NCBI GenBank assembly: GCA_022509105.1
Contig: JAFLTV010000024.1
Coordinates: 1-34,819, forward strand
Direction: 5' to 3'
Length of the DNA stretch: 34,819 nt
Source: Muribaculaceae bacterium
GTDB taxonomy: Bacteria > Bacteroidota > Bacteroidia > Bacteroidales > Muribaculaceae
The position numbers were made by a program, and so were the translations under genes. Position 1 is the stretch's first letter; each line of letters begins with the position of its first letter. Below are positions 16,769-25,812 of the stretch, piece after piece. The notes beneath the pieces were generated by a model. That model was given only the letters and a program-made list of their open reading frames with translations, ran no database searches and was not told where the DNA came from.

Positions 16769-17542
16769 TTAGATCGCGGAACGAATCACACCTCTCTCGG
16801 AATTCTCAATAAATGAGACAATCTCATCCCTATATTTTGACTCGGGCAATGATTCGCGAATCAGTTTTATAGCGTTTGTAACGTTCAGATCACTCAGATA
16901 TAAGATTCTATAGATTTCAGAAATTGTTTGAATGTCTTCAGTTGTGAACCCGTTGCGATGCAGCCCGATTGTGTTCAGGCCAACATAGGAGATGGGCTCT
17001 CTCGCGGCTTTCACATAGGGAGGGATATCTTTATTCACCAAAGCGCCCCCTTGAAGCATAATGTTGCGTCCGAGATGGCAGAATTGATGGATAAGGCTTC
17101 CTCCTCCGATCACGGCGCAATCATCTACTATAACTTCTCCGGCCAGCTGGCAGGCGTTAGACATTATGACGCGATTGCCTATCTTGCAATCATGAGCGAT
17201 ATGGTTATAAGCCATTATAAGGCAGTTTTCACCAACTTCTGTCTTTCCTTTGGAGGCTGTGCCACGATTGACTGTGACACATTCCCGAAGGGTTGTGCCG
17301 TCGCCTATGATAGCCACGGTTTCCTCTCCACGGAACTTGAGATCCTGAGGGATGCCGGAGATTACGGCTCCCGGAAAAATCTTTACATTATTTCCGATTC
17401 GGGCACCGGGAAAGATGGTTACATTACCGGCAATTTCGCAATTGTCGCCAATTTCAACATTTTCATATATGTTGGTGAAATTCCCAATTTTGACATTGTT
17501 TCCAATCTTGGCATCGGGATGAACGTAGAACATATTATCCAT
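16769..17542 (-). CDS. lpxA: Acyl-ACP--UDP-N-acetylglucosamine O-acyltransferase
   Basis: First enzyme of lipid A synthesis; it adds a 3-hydroxyacyl chain to UDP-GlcNAc. The protein (257 aa) is a left-handed beta-helix of hexapeptide repeats (IGNNVKIGNFTNIYENVEIG and on) with the catalytic histidine in NHIAHDC (H117) and the C-terminal helical domain. It starts 4 bp after the stop of lpxC/fabZ, so it is the third gene of the minus-strand lpx operon. Confidence 0.95.
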   Translation of the reverse strand: MDNMFYVHPDAKIGNNVKIGNFTNIYENVEIGDNCEIAGNVTIFPGARIGNNVKIFPGAVISGIPQDLKFRGEETVAIIGDGTTLRECVTVNRGTASKGKTEVGENCLIMAYNHIAHDCKIGNRVIMSNACQLAGEVIVDDCAVIGGGSLIHQFCHLGRNIMLQGGALVNKDIPPYVKAAREPISYVGLNTIGLHRNGFTTEDIQTISEIYRILYLSDLNVTNAIKLIRESLPESKYRDEIVSFIENSERGVIRSAI

Positions 17543-17546
17543 TTCC

Positions 17547-18929
17547 CTACTTGTTTTTAATTATCTGAGCCATGAATTCGGCTTCGCATACTATTTTTTC
17601 ACCCACGAAAGCATAGCCTTTCACCATTGCGCAACCGCGACGGATATCGGTTGTAAGGCTGACGTTCATAAGCAATGTATTTCCGGGCACCACTTTCTGA
17701 CGGAATTTGACATTGTCTATCTTAAGGAAATAGGTGCTGTATCTTTCCGGCTCCTCAAGGTAATTGAGCACCAAGACTCCCGCAGCCTGAGCCATAGCTT
17801 CCACCTGCAATACACCCGGCATTACCGGCTCCTGTGGGAAATGACCCGGGAAGAAGGGTTCGTTGACAGTCACGTTCTTAACGGCGATGCAATGCTTGCG
17901 GTCTATCTCTATGATTTTATCGATCATGAGGAACGGATAACGATGGGGAAGAAGCTTCCTGATTCCATTGATGTCGATCACAGGCTCCACGTTAGGATTG
18001 TAGGAAGGCGACTGAATCTCAGTGTGGCGCACTGTCTTGCGAATCATGCGTGTGAACTGATTATTGATAGTGTGGCCCGGTTTCATGGCCACCACCCGAC
18101 CTTTTATAGGTTTGCCTATCAAAGCAAAGTCTCCGATCACATCCATGAGCTTATGGCGTGCCGGTTCGTTATCCCATTTCAACGGTTTCGGGTTTATATA
18201 TCCGAGCTGGTTAACTTCAATTTCAGGAACACCCATTATATCACAAAGGTGCTTGATCTTTTCGGGAGCAACAGGCTCATCATAAATCACGATGGCATTA
18301 TCGAGGTCTCCCCCTTTTATCAGGCCGGCCTCGGCAAGTTGCTCGATTTCCCTTACAAAGACAAATGTGCGTGCGCTTGCAACCTCCTGGCGGAATTCCG
18401 CTATGTCGTCGAGCATTGCAAACTGATTCGGGAGAATAGGGGAGTTGTATTCCACCATCACCTCAACGCTGAAGCTATCTTCCGGGTAAATAGTAATCAT
18501 CGAGCCGGTTGCTTCATCCTTAAGGCTTAATTTTTCTTTTATCACGAAGAAATCCTTGTCGGCATTCTGTGATTCAAGTCCGACTTTGTCGATTTCTTCC
18601 AGATAAATGATAGAGCTACCATCCAATATCGGCATCTCCGGGCCGTCAAGCTCAATCAGACAATTGTCGATTCCGGATGCGTAGAGAGCGGCAAGGGCAT
18701 GTTCGATAGTGCTGATTTTCACGTCTTTCTTGCCTATTACAGTGCCGCGTGTTGTGTCAACAACGTTTTCAGCCAAAGCATCGATGACGGGTTGATCTTC
18801 AAGATCTATTCTTTTGAATTTATATCCATGATTAACAGGCGCGGGATTAAACACGGCCGTAATTTCTTTCCCCGAATGGAGACCTTTCCCTTTCACAGAG
18901 AAAGGAGCCTTTATGGTTAACTGTTCCAT
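17547..18929 (-). CDS. lpxC/fabZ: Fused LpxC deacetylase / FabZ dehydratase
   Basis: 460-aa fusion typical of Bacteroidetes. Residues 1 to about 305 are LpxC, the committed zinc deacetylase of lipid A synthesis: H77 in EHALAAL, and H259 with D263 in HKLMD form the zinc site; the histidine in PGHTINNQ (H286) is also typical. Residues about 312-460 are FabZ, 3-hydroxyacyl-ACP dehydratase, with [11 protein letters not shown] and the catalytic pair H363 (PGHFP) and E377 (VEAMAQ). The fusion joins the enzymes that compete for 3-hydroxyacyl-ACP. It lies between lpxD and lpxA. Confidence 0.95.
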   Translation of the reverse strand: MEQLTIKAPFSVKGKGLHSGKEITAVFNPAPVNHGYKFKRIDLEDQPVIDALAENVVDTTRGTVIGKKDVKISTIEHALAALYASGIDNCLIELDGPEMPILDGSSIIYLEEIDKVGLESQNADKDFFVIKEKLSLKDEATGSMITIYPEDSFSVEVMVEYNSPILPNQFAMLDDIAEFRQEVASARTFVFVREIEQLAEAGLIKGGDLDNAIVIYDEPVAPEKIKHLCDIMGVPEIEVNQLGYINPKPLKWDNEPARHKLMDVIGDFALIGKPIKGRVVAMKPGHTINNQFTRMIRKTVRHTEIQSPSYNPNVEPVIDINGIRKLLPHRYPFLMIDKIIEIDRKHCIAVKNVTVNEPFFPGHFPQEPVMPGVLQVEAMAQAAGVLVLNYLEEPERYSTYFLKIDNVKFRQKVVPGNTLLMNVSLTTDIRRGCAMVKGYAFVGEKIVCEAEFMAQIIKNK

Positions 18930-18944
18930 TATATTGTTAGTGTG

Positions 18945-19937
18945 TTATTTCTTATTAAACAATTCCCCTAATTTTTTCATATAAACGACATTTCTCGCGA
19001 AAAGACGAGCATCGACAGCGGGATAGCCGATAAGGCGGTTGTTATCGCCGACATTATTGGGGATTCCAGATTGAGCCCCGATTTCATTGTCATTCCCCAC
19101 GGATATATGCCCGGCAAATCCACATTGGCCGCCGACGCGGTTGCGGTCGCCGATCTGAGTCGAGCCGGCAACTCCCGTCTGTGCCGCGAAGACATTGTCT
19201 TCTCCAACCTTTACGTTGTGGGCGATCATTATGAGATTGTCGAGTTTTGTGCCCTTGCCGATTACGGTGTTGCCGAAAGTGGCCCGGTCGATTGTGGTGT
19301 TGGCTCCAATCTCCACATCATCTTCGATAATCACTCCTCCTATCTGAGGGATTTTTTCGTAGTGGCCGTTGACAGGAGCAAATCCGAAACCGTCGGCGCC
19401 GATAACAACTCCGGAATGGACAATGCATCTGCTGCCTATTTTGCAGCCGGCATAAATTTTTGCGCCGGCATAAATAACAGTGTCTTCACCTATCTCGCAA
19501 TTATCGCCGATGTAAACCTGGGGATAAATCCTGACTCCGCTGCCGATCTTGATATTTTTACCCAGATATGAAAATGCTCCTAAATAGCAGTTTTCGGGTA
19601 ACGCGGTTCCTTCGCCGATTGCCACGGGGCTTTCAATGCCCGATGGCTGAGATTTGCTTTGCTCCATAAGGCGCAAAAGAAGGGCTAAGGTGGAATATGG
19701 GTCATCGACTCTCACCAGCGTGGGTTTGAGCTCGTTTGGAGATTCAAAGTTTTTATTGACAAGAAGCACAGAGGCTTTCGTAGAGGAAGCAAAGTGCGCA
19801 TATTTAGGATTGGCAATAAATGAAAGGTCGCCTTCTTTTGCCTCTTCAATCTTTGCAAATCCGGAAATCAGGGCTTCGGGATTACCCTCGATGGCGCCTC
19901 CGGTCATTTTTGCCAATTCGCTTGCAGTTATTTTCAT
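18945..19937 (-). CDS. lpxD: UDP-3-O-(3-hydroxyacyl)glucosamine N-acyltransferase
   Basis: Third acylation/N-acylation step of lipid A synthesis. The 330-aa protein has the N-terminal uridine-binding domain ([14 protein letters not shown], about 37-50), a long hexapeptide-repeat beta-helix (about 103-300), and the catalytic histidine in MIAHNVKVG (H240). It is the first gene of the lpx operon on the minus strand. No exact -7 consensus is seen upstream; a pair of 13-bp direct repeats lies 18-50 bp before the ATG. Confidence 0.95.
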   Translation of the reverse strand: MKITASELAKMTGGAIEGNPEALISGFAKIEEAKEGDLSFIANPKYAHFASSTKASVLLVNKNFESPNELKPTLVRVDDPYSTLALLLRLMEQSKSQPSGIESPVAIGEGTALPENCYLGAFSYLGKNIKIGSGVRIYPQVYIGDNCEIGEDTVIYAGAKIYAGCKIGSRCIVHSGVVIGADGFGFAPVNGHYEKIPQIGGVIIEDDVEIGANTTIDRATFGNTVIGKGTKLDNLIMIAHNVKVGEDNVFAAQTGVAGSTQIGDRNRVGGQCGFAGHISVGNDNEIGAQSGIPNNVGDNNRLIGYPAVDARLFARNVVYMKKLGELFNKK

Positions 19938-19954
19938 CTTTCAACAAGACATAT

Positions 19955-19987
19955 TTTCTGCAAATATCGTCAAATTTCTGCAAATAT
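19955..19987. repeat. 13-bp direct repeat pair upstream of lpxD
   Basis: TTTCTGCAAATAT occurs at 19955-19967 and again at 19975-19987, exactly 20 bp apart (about two helical turns), just upstream of the lpxD start on the minus strand. It may be a pair of regulator sites or a duplicated promoter element (the minus strand of each contains GATATTTG or AATATTTG, near-matches to the -7 box). Confidence 0.45.
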
Positions 19988-20048
19988 TGAAAAAAGTGAG
20001 GATAATAATAAGGAAATTAAACCCTGTCGACACATAATCGCCTTTTTG

Positions 20049-20080
20049 CTTGATGCTCTCGGAATTAATAAGTATTTTTG
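20049..20080 (+). promoter_or_regulatory. Promoter of the mce-mmdA-oadG-mmdC-oadB operon
   Basis: An exact -7 box TATTTTTG (20073-20080) follows a -33-like CTTG (20049-20052) at 20-bp spacing. The predicted leader before the mce ATG is about 70 nt. Confidence 0.55.
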
Positions 20081-20158
20081 CACCAAATAGCGCATTGTCG
20101 ATTTTACGACATTTCAACATAAAAAATCAAACAGAAACCACAAAAAATTCATTTAATC

Positions 20159-20578
20159 ATGAAAATTTCTCACATAGAACACATCGGCATCGCTGTGCCT
20201 GATCTCGCAAAAGCCATTGAATATTATGAAAATGTTCTTGGCCTTAAATGTTATAAAACAGAAGTAGTGGAAGATCAGAAAGTTACAACAGCTTTCTTTA
20301 AAGTGGGCGACACTAAGATAGAGCTTTTGGAAGCCACTTCTCCTGAAAGCACAATCGCTAAATTTATCGAAAAGAACGGAGGCAAAGGCGGCATGCACCA
20401 CATGGCTTTCGCAGTGGAAGACGGCGTTGCCAATGCTCTCGCTGAATGTGAAGAAAAGGGCGTTAAATTGATCGACAAAGCTCCTCGTAAAGGAGCAGAC
20501 GGCCTTGAAATCGCTTTCTTGCATCCGAAATGCACAGAGGCTGTTCTTACTGAACTTTGCGAAGACCCGAAAAAATAA
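20159..20578 (+). CDS. mce: Methylmalonyl-CoA epimerase
   Basis: Interconverts (R)- and (S)-methylmalonyl-CoA, linking the B12-dependent mutase product to the decarboxylase encoded next. A VOC-fold protein of 139 aa with the metal ligands recognisable: H8 in IEHIGIAV, the histidines at 80-81 (MHHMAFAV) and E132 in VLTELCE. mmdA starts 33 bp downstream. Confidence 0.93.
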   Translation: MKISHIEHIGIAVPDLAKAIEYYENVLGLKCYKTEVVEDQKVTTAFFKVGDTKIELLEATSPESTIAKFIEKNGGKGGMHHMAFAVEDGVANALAECEEKGVKLIDKAPRKGADGLEIAFLHPKCTEAVLTELCEDPKK

Positions 20579-20611
20579 AATTATAGTCTAATAGAAATAT
20601 CATAACTGACT

Positions 20612-22165
20612 ATGAACACATCACACGATAAAATTAACGAACTTATTGAAAAACGCGCTACGGCACGTTTGGGTGGCGGCGAAAAAGCTATCGAAAAGCA
20701 ACACGCCAAAGGAAAATACACAGCCCGGGAAAGAATCGCTCAGCTGCTTGACGAAGGCAGTTTCGAGGAGCTTGACATGTTTGTCACTCACCGCAGTACA
20801 AACTTCGGCCAGGATAAGAAACATATCCTTGGCGACGGCGTAGTCACAGGTTTTGGCACAATCGAAGGACGTCTTGTGTATGTTTTCGCCCAAGACTTCA
20901 CAGTTTTCGGCGGCTCTCTTTCCGAGACAATGGCGCTGAAGATCTGCAAAGTGATGGATATGGCCATGAAGATGGGTGCGCCCGTGATAGGTCTTAATGA
21001 CTCCGGCGGCGCACGTATCCAGGAAGGTATCAATGCTCTTGCAGGTTATTCGGAAATATTCCAAAGAAATATTCTTGCTTCGGGTGTGATTCCTCAAATC
21101 TCAGCCATTCTGGGTCCTTGTGCCGGAGGAGCTGTTTACAGCCCGGCTTTGACCGACTTCACCATCATGGCAAAAGGTATTTCCTATATGTTCCTCACCG
21201 GACCCTCTGTTGTAAAGACAGTGACAGGGGAAGATGTATCTCAAGAGGAACTCGGCGGAGCCAGCGTACATTCCTGCAAAAGCGGGGTGACTCATTTCGC
21301 AGCTGAAAACGGAGAAGAGGCTCTCTTTATCATCCGCAAACTCTTAAGCTATATTCCGCAGAACAATCTAGAGGAAACTCCTCTCGTGGCCTGCAACGAT
21401 CCAATCGACCGTCTTGAGGATGCTCTCAACGACATAATCCCTGAGAGCGCAAAACAAAGCTACGATATGTACGATGTGATCGGTGCTGTTGTTGACAACG
21501 GTGAATTCCTGGAAGTGCATAAAGATTATGCCCGTAATATTATTGTAGGATTTGCACGTTTCAACGGCCAGAGCGTCGGAATCGTGGCCAATCAGCCCAA
21601 AGTTCTTGCCGGCGTTTTGGACTCCAACGCTTCAAGGAAGGCGGCAAGATTCGTGAGATTCTGCGATGCATTCAATATTCCGTTGGTGACGTTGGTTGAC
21701 GTTCCGGGCTTCCTTCCGGGCACAGGTCAGGAATACAACGGTGTGATTCTTCACGGTGCCAAACTGCTTTATGCTTATGGCGAAGCAACAGTGCCTAAAG
21801 TTACAGTAACCCTCAGAAAGAGCTATGGCGGTGCTCATATCGTAATGAGCTGCAAGCAATTGCGTGGCGATATCAACTATGCATGGCCCACTTCTGAAAT
21901 CGCAGTTATGGGTGCAGAGGGCGCTGTAGGAGTGCTTTATGCCAAAGAGATGAAGGAAGCCGAAGATCCCGCAAAAATACGCGCCGAGAAGGAAGAGGAA
22001 TATCGCAAACTTTTTGCCAATCCTTATCAGGCTGCCAAGTATGGATATATCGATGATGTTATCGAACCGAGAAACACTCGTTTCCGCATCATCAGGGCTC
22101 TCCAGATGCTTGCAACCAAGAAACTCTCCAATCCGCCGAAGAAACACGGCAATATACCTTTGTGA
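20612..22165 (+). CDS. mmdA: Methylmalonyl-CoA decarboxylase alpha subunit / acyl-CoA carboxylase carboxyltransferase
   Basis: 517-aa biotin-dependent carboxyltransferase. Signatures: [17 protein letters not shown] (about 39-55), [27 protein letters not shown] and, in the C half, [16 protein letters not shown] and [11 protein letters not shown]. The sequence is of the propionyl-CoA carboxylase beta type, but the neighbours (epimerase, OadG-like, biotin carrier, Na+ pump beta subunit) identify it as the carboxyltransferase of the membrane decarboxylase. It removes the carboxyl group from (S)-methylmalonyl-CoA onto biotin, giving propionyl-CoA. Confidence 0.93.
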   Translation: MNTSHDKINELIEKRATARLGGGEKAIEKQHAKGKYTARERIAQLLDEGSFEELDMFVTHRSTNFGQDKKHILGDGVVTGFGTIEGRLVYVFAQDFTVFGGSLSETMALKICKVMDMAMKMGAPVIGLNDSGGARIQEGINALAGYSEIFQRNILASGVIPQISAILGPCAGGAVYSPALTDFTIMAKGISYMFLTGPSVVKTVTGEDVSQEELGGASVHSCKSGVTHFAAENGEEALFIIRKLLSYIPQNNLEETPLVACNDPIDRLEDALNDIIPESAKQSYDMYDVIGAVVDNGEFLEVHKDYARNIIVGFARFNGQSVGIVANQPKVLAGVLDSNASRKAARFVRFCDAFNIPLVTLVDVPGFLPGTGQEYNGVILHGAKLLYAYGEATVPKVTVTLRKSYGGAHIVMSCKQLRGDINYAWPTSEIAVMGAEGAVGVLYAKEMKEAEDPAKIRAEKEEEYRKLFANPYQAAKYGYIDDVIEPRNTRFRIIRALQMLATKKLSNPPKKHGNIPL

Positions 22166-22193
22166 TCAAAACCATACACTGTCAAATATTTTC

Positions 22194-22823
22194 ATGAATA
22201 TCAAAAGAAAGATTCTGACTGTGGCAATTACTCTGGCTTTGGCAGCCCCGGCAGTGCCGGCGGTTGCCAAAGTTCAGTCGGCTTCTGAGCAGCCTCAGAT
22301 TGAGATAATCAATGAAAATGTGGTTATCGAGGAAGTTCAGAATGCACCCGCAGAACAACCGGCTATCCACGAAAGTAAGATAGCAAAAAAAATGACCCAG
22401 GCCGAGAAGGCTAAAAATGCCGCGGAAAACGATGGTTGGGGTGGGGCCATTACCATTATCGCGATGTGTATTGTGGTGGGCGCTTTAATCGTTTTGTCGG
22501 TTTTGTTCCTCATTTTCGGAAAAGTTTCTGAAGCTCTTATAACTTCAAGAAAAAAGAAGGCGAAACAGGCTGCCGAGCATGCCCACGACGAGAGCCATTA
22601 TGAGCTTGCTTCCGGAGAAGTGATCGCTGCTATTTCCTTAGCGCTTTCCGAACATTTCGGAGAAGGCCACGACGTGGAAGACACTATCCTGACTATCCGC
22701 AGACTTCAAAAATCTTATTCCCCCTGGAATTCTAAAATTTATAACCTCAGGCTTGCTCCCGACCATAGGAGGAATCCTGCAACTGCAATAAATTTCAATG
22801 AGTCAAAAAGAATACAAATATAA
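22194..22823 (+). CDS. OadG-family gamma/delta subunit of the Na+-pumping decarboxylase
   Basis: With the ATG at 22194 the protein is 209 aa: a Sec-type signal segment (about 6-24), a spacer, one TM helix (about 83-108, GAITIIAMCIVVGALIVLSV) and a cytoplasmic tail ending in YSPWNSKIYNLR plus about 20 residues. A single TM with a charged tail fits the OadG family, which anchors the carboxyltransferase to the beta subunit. A longer in-frame ORF reaches back into mmdA but has no family-like sequence. The final 26 bases overlap the mmdC start in another frame. Moderately divergent, as is usual for OadG. Confidence 0.82.
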   Translation: MNIKRKILTVAITLALAAPAVPAVAKVQSASEQPQIEIINENVVIEEVQNAPAEQPAIHESKIAKKMTQAEKAKNAAENDGWGGAITIIAMCIVVGALIVLSVLFLIFGKVSEALITSRKKKAKQAAEHAHDESHYELASGEVIAAISLALSEHFGEGHDVEDTILTIRRLQKSYSPWNSKIYNLRLAPDHRRNPATAINFNESKRIQI

Positions 22824-23247
22824 AATCAACGGCATCAACTTCTCAGTCGTTGTAGACGACCCGGTAGACAATACTGTTCATGTAGAAGTTAACGGTGTGC
22901 CCTACACTGTTGAACTTGAAAAAGCACCGGGAGTAAAGAAAACTGTCAGTCAGCCGGTGAAACGTCCTCCAAAAGATGTGAGGAACGACGCAGGTGAGAA
23001 GGTCGTTGTGAAACCTGTTGCTCCCGTTGCCGGGGGTTATGTGGTCAAAGCTCCGTTGCCGGGCACTATCATGAGCCTGCCGGTAAAAGTTGGTGATAAG
23101 GTCACTAACGGTCAGACTGTATGTGTGCTCGAAGCCATGAAGATGGAAAATGATATCCACACACCGAAGGGCGGAACTGTAAAAGAGATTCTCGTTAATA
23201 TAGGAGATGCGGTTCCTCAAGACGGTAACATCATGATCCTTGAATAA
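22798..23247 (+). CDS. mmdC: Biotin carboxyl carrier subunit of methylmalonyl-CoA decarboxylase
   Basis: 149 aa. The C-terminal biotinyl domain (about 80-149) has the EAMKMEND motif; K115 is the biotinylated lysine. The N-terminal part is a short beta domain (KYKINGINFSVVV ...), linked by a Pro/Val/Lys-rich stretch. The ATG at 22798 lies within the end of the OadG gene. An AGGAGGA stretch at 22767-22773 is about 24 nt upstream, too far for a normal Shine-Dalgarno spacing. Biotin for this protein could come in part from bioA/bioD in the same window. Confidence 0.93.
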   Translation: MSQKEYKYKINGINFSVVVDDPVDNTVHVEVNGVPYTVELEKAPGVKKTVSQPVKRPPKDVRNDAGEKVVVKPVAPVAGGYVVKAPLPGTIMSLPVKVGDKVTNGQTVCVLEAMKMENDIHTPKGGTVKEILVNIGDAVPQDGNIMILE

Positions 23248-23279
23248 TCAACTGCTAATTTCAAACTAACTAAAAGATT

Positions 23280-24452
23280 ATGCTTTTAGCTGACTCAACA
23301 TATTCATTTGGCGAGTTTATGCGCCAGACAGTTGCATCCTTCTGGGAATTCACGGGATTCTACAATTGCGAATGGCAGAATCTTGTGATGCTGGCTGTTG
23401 GTTGCTTCTTTGTTTGGCTCGCTATCAAGAAAAACTTTGAACCTCTTCTTCTTGTGCCGATCGGTTTCGGTATGCTTATTGGCAACATACCGTTTCAGTC
23501 AGGAATGGAAATCGGTATTTATGAAGAGGGGTCTGTACTGAATATTTTATACAACGGTGTGGAAAGAGGATGGTATCCTCCTCTCATCTTCCTCGGGATT
23601 GGCGCCATGACCGATTTCTCGGCTCTATTGGCTAACCCGAAACTTATGATAATAGGAGCCTGCGCTCAGTTCGGTATCTTCGGGGCATATATGCTGGCCC
23701 TGTTATGCGGCTTCGATCCTCTGTCTGCAGGATGTGTGGCCATTATTGGGGGTGCTGACGGTCCGACAGCAATCTTTACGACATCCAAGCTCAATCCGAA
23801 TCTCATGGGCGCCGTTGCCGTCTCGGCTTATTCCTATATGGCCCTTATTCCTCTGATTCAACCCCCGTTGATGAGACTGTTCACCAATCAGAAGGAGAGA
23901 ATGATCAAGATGAAGCCTGCCCGTGTGGTTACTCAGAATGAAAAGATAATTTTCCCTGTTGTAGGCTTGTTGCTCACCTGTTTTGTAGTGCCCTCCGGCA
24001 TTCCGCTTTTAGGTATGCTCTTCTTCGGCAACCTTCTTAGAGAGAGCGGTGTGACCACTCGTCTTGCCAAAACAGCAAGTAATGCGATGACCGATATCGT
24101 GACAATCCTTTTAGGTCTCACTGTCGGAGCTTCAACTCAGGCTGATAAATTCCTCACTCTTGACACATTGCTCATCTTCGGCCTCGGTTTTGCAGCGTTC
24201 ATCATAGCTTCTTCTGCAGGCGTGATTTCAGTGAAAATATTCAACCTGTTCCTGAAGAAAGAAAAGAAGATCAACCCGCTTATCGGTAATGCAGGTGTGT
24301 CGGCTGTGCCGATGGCAGCCCGTATCTCCAACAACTTAGGTTTGGAATATGATCCGACCAACTATCTTCTGATGCACGCTATGGGTCCGAATGTGGCCGG
24401 AGTGATCGGTTCTGCAGTAGCTGCAGGTGTGCTTCTCAGTTTCTTGGGATAA
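23280..24452 (+). CDS. Na+-translocating decarboxylase beta subunit
   Basis: 390-aa polytopic membrane protein (OadB/MmdB/GcdB family) that decarboxylates carboxybiotin and exports Na+ ions. The GGADGPTAIFTTSKL stretch (158-171, with D160 the known Na+/H+ aspartate) is diagnostic. Roughly ten hydrophobic segments run through the protein, and there is a matching NxxG-rich region near the C-terminus (SNNLGLEYDPTNYLLMHAMG). Last gene of the operon; a long palindrome follows about 110 bp downstream. Confidence 0.95.
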   Translation: MLLADSTYSFGEFMRQTVASFWEFTGFYNCEWQNLVMLAVGCFFVWLAIKKNFEPLLLVPIGFGMLIGNIPFQSGMEIGIYEEGSVLNILYNGVERGWYPPLIFLGIGAMTDFSALLANPKLMIIGACAQFGIFGAYMLALLCGFDPLSAGCVAIIGGADGPTAIFTTSKLNPNLMGAVAVSAYSYMALIPLIQPPLMRLFTNQKERMIKMKPARVVTQNEKIIFPVVGLLLTCFVVPSGIPLLGMLFFGNLLRESGVTTRLAKTASNAMTDIVTILLGLTVGASTQADKFLTLDTLLIFGLGFAAFIIASSAGVISVKIFNLFLKKEKKINPLIGNAGVSAVPMAARISNNLGLEYDPTNYLLMHAMGPNVAGVIGSAVAAGVLLSFLG

Positions 24453-24563
24453 GAGGCTGTGGGTAGTCTGAAGACAAACAGGAACATATCTGTGAGGTGG
24501 AAGCTTTCAAAAAGAAATATAAGACTTCGTGTATCTCGATATAACGATTGATGAAGATTCTAT

Positions 24564-24605
24564 CCATAAAGAATCCCGAAGAATTTTCTTCGGGATTCTT
24601 TATGG
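24564..24605. terminator. Long perfect hairpin after the decarboxylase operon, probable bidirectional terminator
   Basis: Arms of 20 nt (CCATAAAGAATCCCGAAGAA and its exact complement) are separated by TT only. The T-rich part lies within the 3' arm instead of after it, so it is not a textbook terminator, yet the position about 110 bp behind the last operon gene and the GC-core hairpin make termination the likeliest role. The rest of the 263-bp gap (24453-24715) shows no gene. Confidence 0.6.
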
Positions 24606-24715
24606 TATGAAAATTAACATCCTCAGACTGCATTTTTAACATTTAGGCAGTAAACCCATTTCAAAAATATTTGTTAATCATAGAGGAAGAAAATCATTTT
24701 AGAGTAACCTTTATA

Positions 24716-25054
24716 ATGATTAACGAAAGCGTAATAAACGAAATATATAAGAAATTCTCCAAGCCCCATAAAAAAGAGTCCGATTTGAGGCTTGACTATT
24801 TCATTCCTTTGCTCAATGAGCATCATTCCATTGAGAGCGATGGATTCGAGATTGTGCTCAAAGATGTGGAGGAATACAGTCCGTTTAGAAGATTCCTGAT
24901 CCGGAGCCTTAATGCAGTGCTCGAATTCGATAAGCTGATAGCCTTTGTTTTCCGCACTCATATTTTATTCCTTGGCAAGGAAGACAATCAGCTTCATGTG
25001 CATATAAAACCGGAAAAACCATCATCGATGTTTTCCCGGCTTTTTGGCAGATAA
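24716..25054 (+). CDS. Conserved hypothetical protein, function unknown
   Basis: 112 aa from the ATG at 24716 (MINESVINEIYKKFSKPHKK ...). A start at 24671 is possible but adds a non-conserved-looking stretch. The sequence is a mixed alpha/beta soluble protein with no signal peptide or TM: FIPLLNEHHSIESDGFEIVLKD is probably a beta hairpin, LIRSLNAVLEFDKLIAFVFRTHILFLGK a helix and strands, and the C-terminus is basic. I do not recognise a named domain. It stands between the decarboxylase operon and a convergent gene, 12 bp end to end, and shows normal codon usage for the region, so it is probably expressed. Confidence 0.6.
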   Translation: MINESVINEIYKKFSKPHKKESDLRLDYFIPLLNEHHSIESDGFEIVLKDVEEYSPFRRFLIRSLNAVLEFDKLIAFVFRTHILFLGKEDNQLHVHIKPEKPSSMFSRLFGR

Positions 25055-25066
25055 TAAAGGTAGGGT

Positions 25067-25612
25067 TTAGAGATTGTTTATATCAAACCCTTCAGCTATA
25101 TCTTCTTCGTTGTATTGATTGTCGTCGTAGATGTCCAGGTCAAGATCATCGGCAGACAGAGTCTGTGCGGCTGTTTGGTCAATTTTAGCATCAAACTCAT
25201 CGAGATCTACATATTGAGCCGGAGCATTCCCTCTTTTCATAAGGCAAATGGGGTCTGATAAGGAACGGCCCGGGAAAGATTCTTTCATTTCCATAAAGAA
25301 GGCCCTTTCGGTCATATAGTCGAATACAAATATAAGCCTCTGACCGTCTTCCTCTATCAGTTCACTCAATGGCGTGTCGCCCATGACCCAGATATCCTGA
25401 TCACTTGTGCTTCCCATATCTTCGAGAGTGATCTCCTCATGTTTCTGCCAGTCTTCATCGCATAGGAAGAATGAATTGAAATCTTCTTTTGAATATCCTA
25501 CACTGTCGAGAATGGCATTTCTCAACTGGAGGAACGTGGCGCTTGAGTCAATCTCATATTCTCTTGCAAAGTTGCTTACTTCGTCGCTTACGAGTTTAAA
25601 TCTATAGACCAT
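25067..25612 (-). CDS. pRiA4b ORF-3-like protein
   Basis: 181 aa. The N-terminal two thirds (MVYRFKLVSDEVSNFAREYEIDSSATFLQLRNAILDSVGY, then SFFLCDEDW, DIWVMGDTPLSELIEEDGQRLIFVFD and YMTERAFFMEMKE) match the pattern of the plasmid pRiA4b ORF-3 family (PF07929), a beta-sheet domain of unknown role often found as a single gene. The last 60 residues are very acidic (DDLDLDIYDDNQYNEEDIAEGFD), unlike the basic composition expected of a nucleic-acid binder. No exact -7 box is visible upstream, and a terminator for spt lies between the two minus-strand genes. Confidence 0.75.
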   Translation of the reverse strand: MVYRFKLVSDEVSNFAREYEIDSSATFLQLRNAILDSVGYSKEDFNSFFLCDEDWQKHEEITLEDMGSTSDQDIWVMGDTPLSELIEEDGQRLIFVFDYMTERAFFMEMKESFPGRSLSDPICLMKRGNAPAQYVDLDEFDAKIDQTAAQTLSADDLDLDIYDDNQYNEEDIAEGFDINNL

Positions 25613-25723
25613 CGAAATTAAGACTAAGTTAGTTTTGTGTTACAACAGAGTATTATTTTTAAGTTTTATAATGCGAAATTAATAGGTTTTTTTAATTCGC
25701 AAAAAGAAATTTATAATAAACAT

Positions 25724-25752
25724 AAAAAAAAGCATGGATTTCCATGCTTTTT
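25724..25752 (-). terminator. Terminator of spt
   Basis: On the minus strand AAAAAGCATGGA and TCCATGCTTTTTTT form a hairpin followed by a run of eight T, about 60 bp after the spt stop. Loop of two to four bases. It separates spt from the pRiA4b ORF-3-like gene further downstream. Confidence 0.85.
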
Positions 25753-25812
25753 ATTGAATAATATAAGAGAATGTATGATTTGTGATATTTTGATTTATAG
25801 AAAAAATCGCGA

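Noticed and set aside
22014..22193. Upstream extension of the OadG-type gene into mmdA
   Set aside because: The added 60 residues are an out-of-frame copy of mmdA; the signal-like N-terminus at 22194 fits the family.
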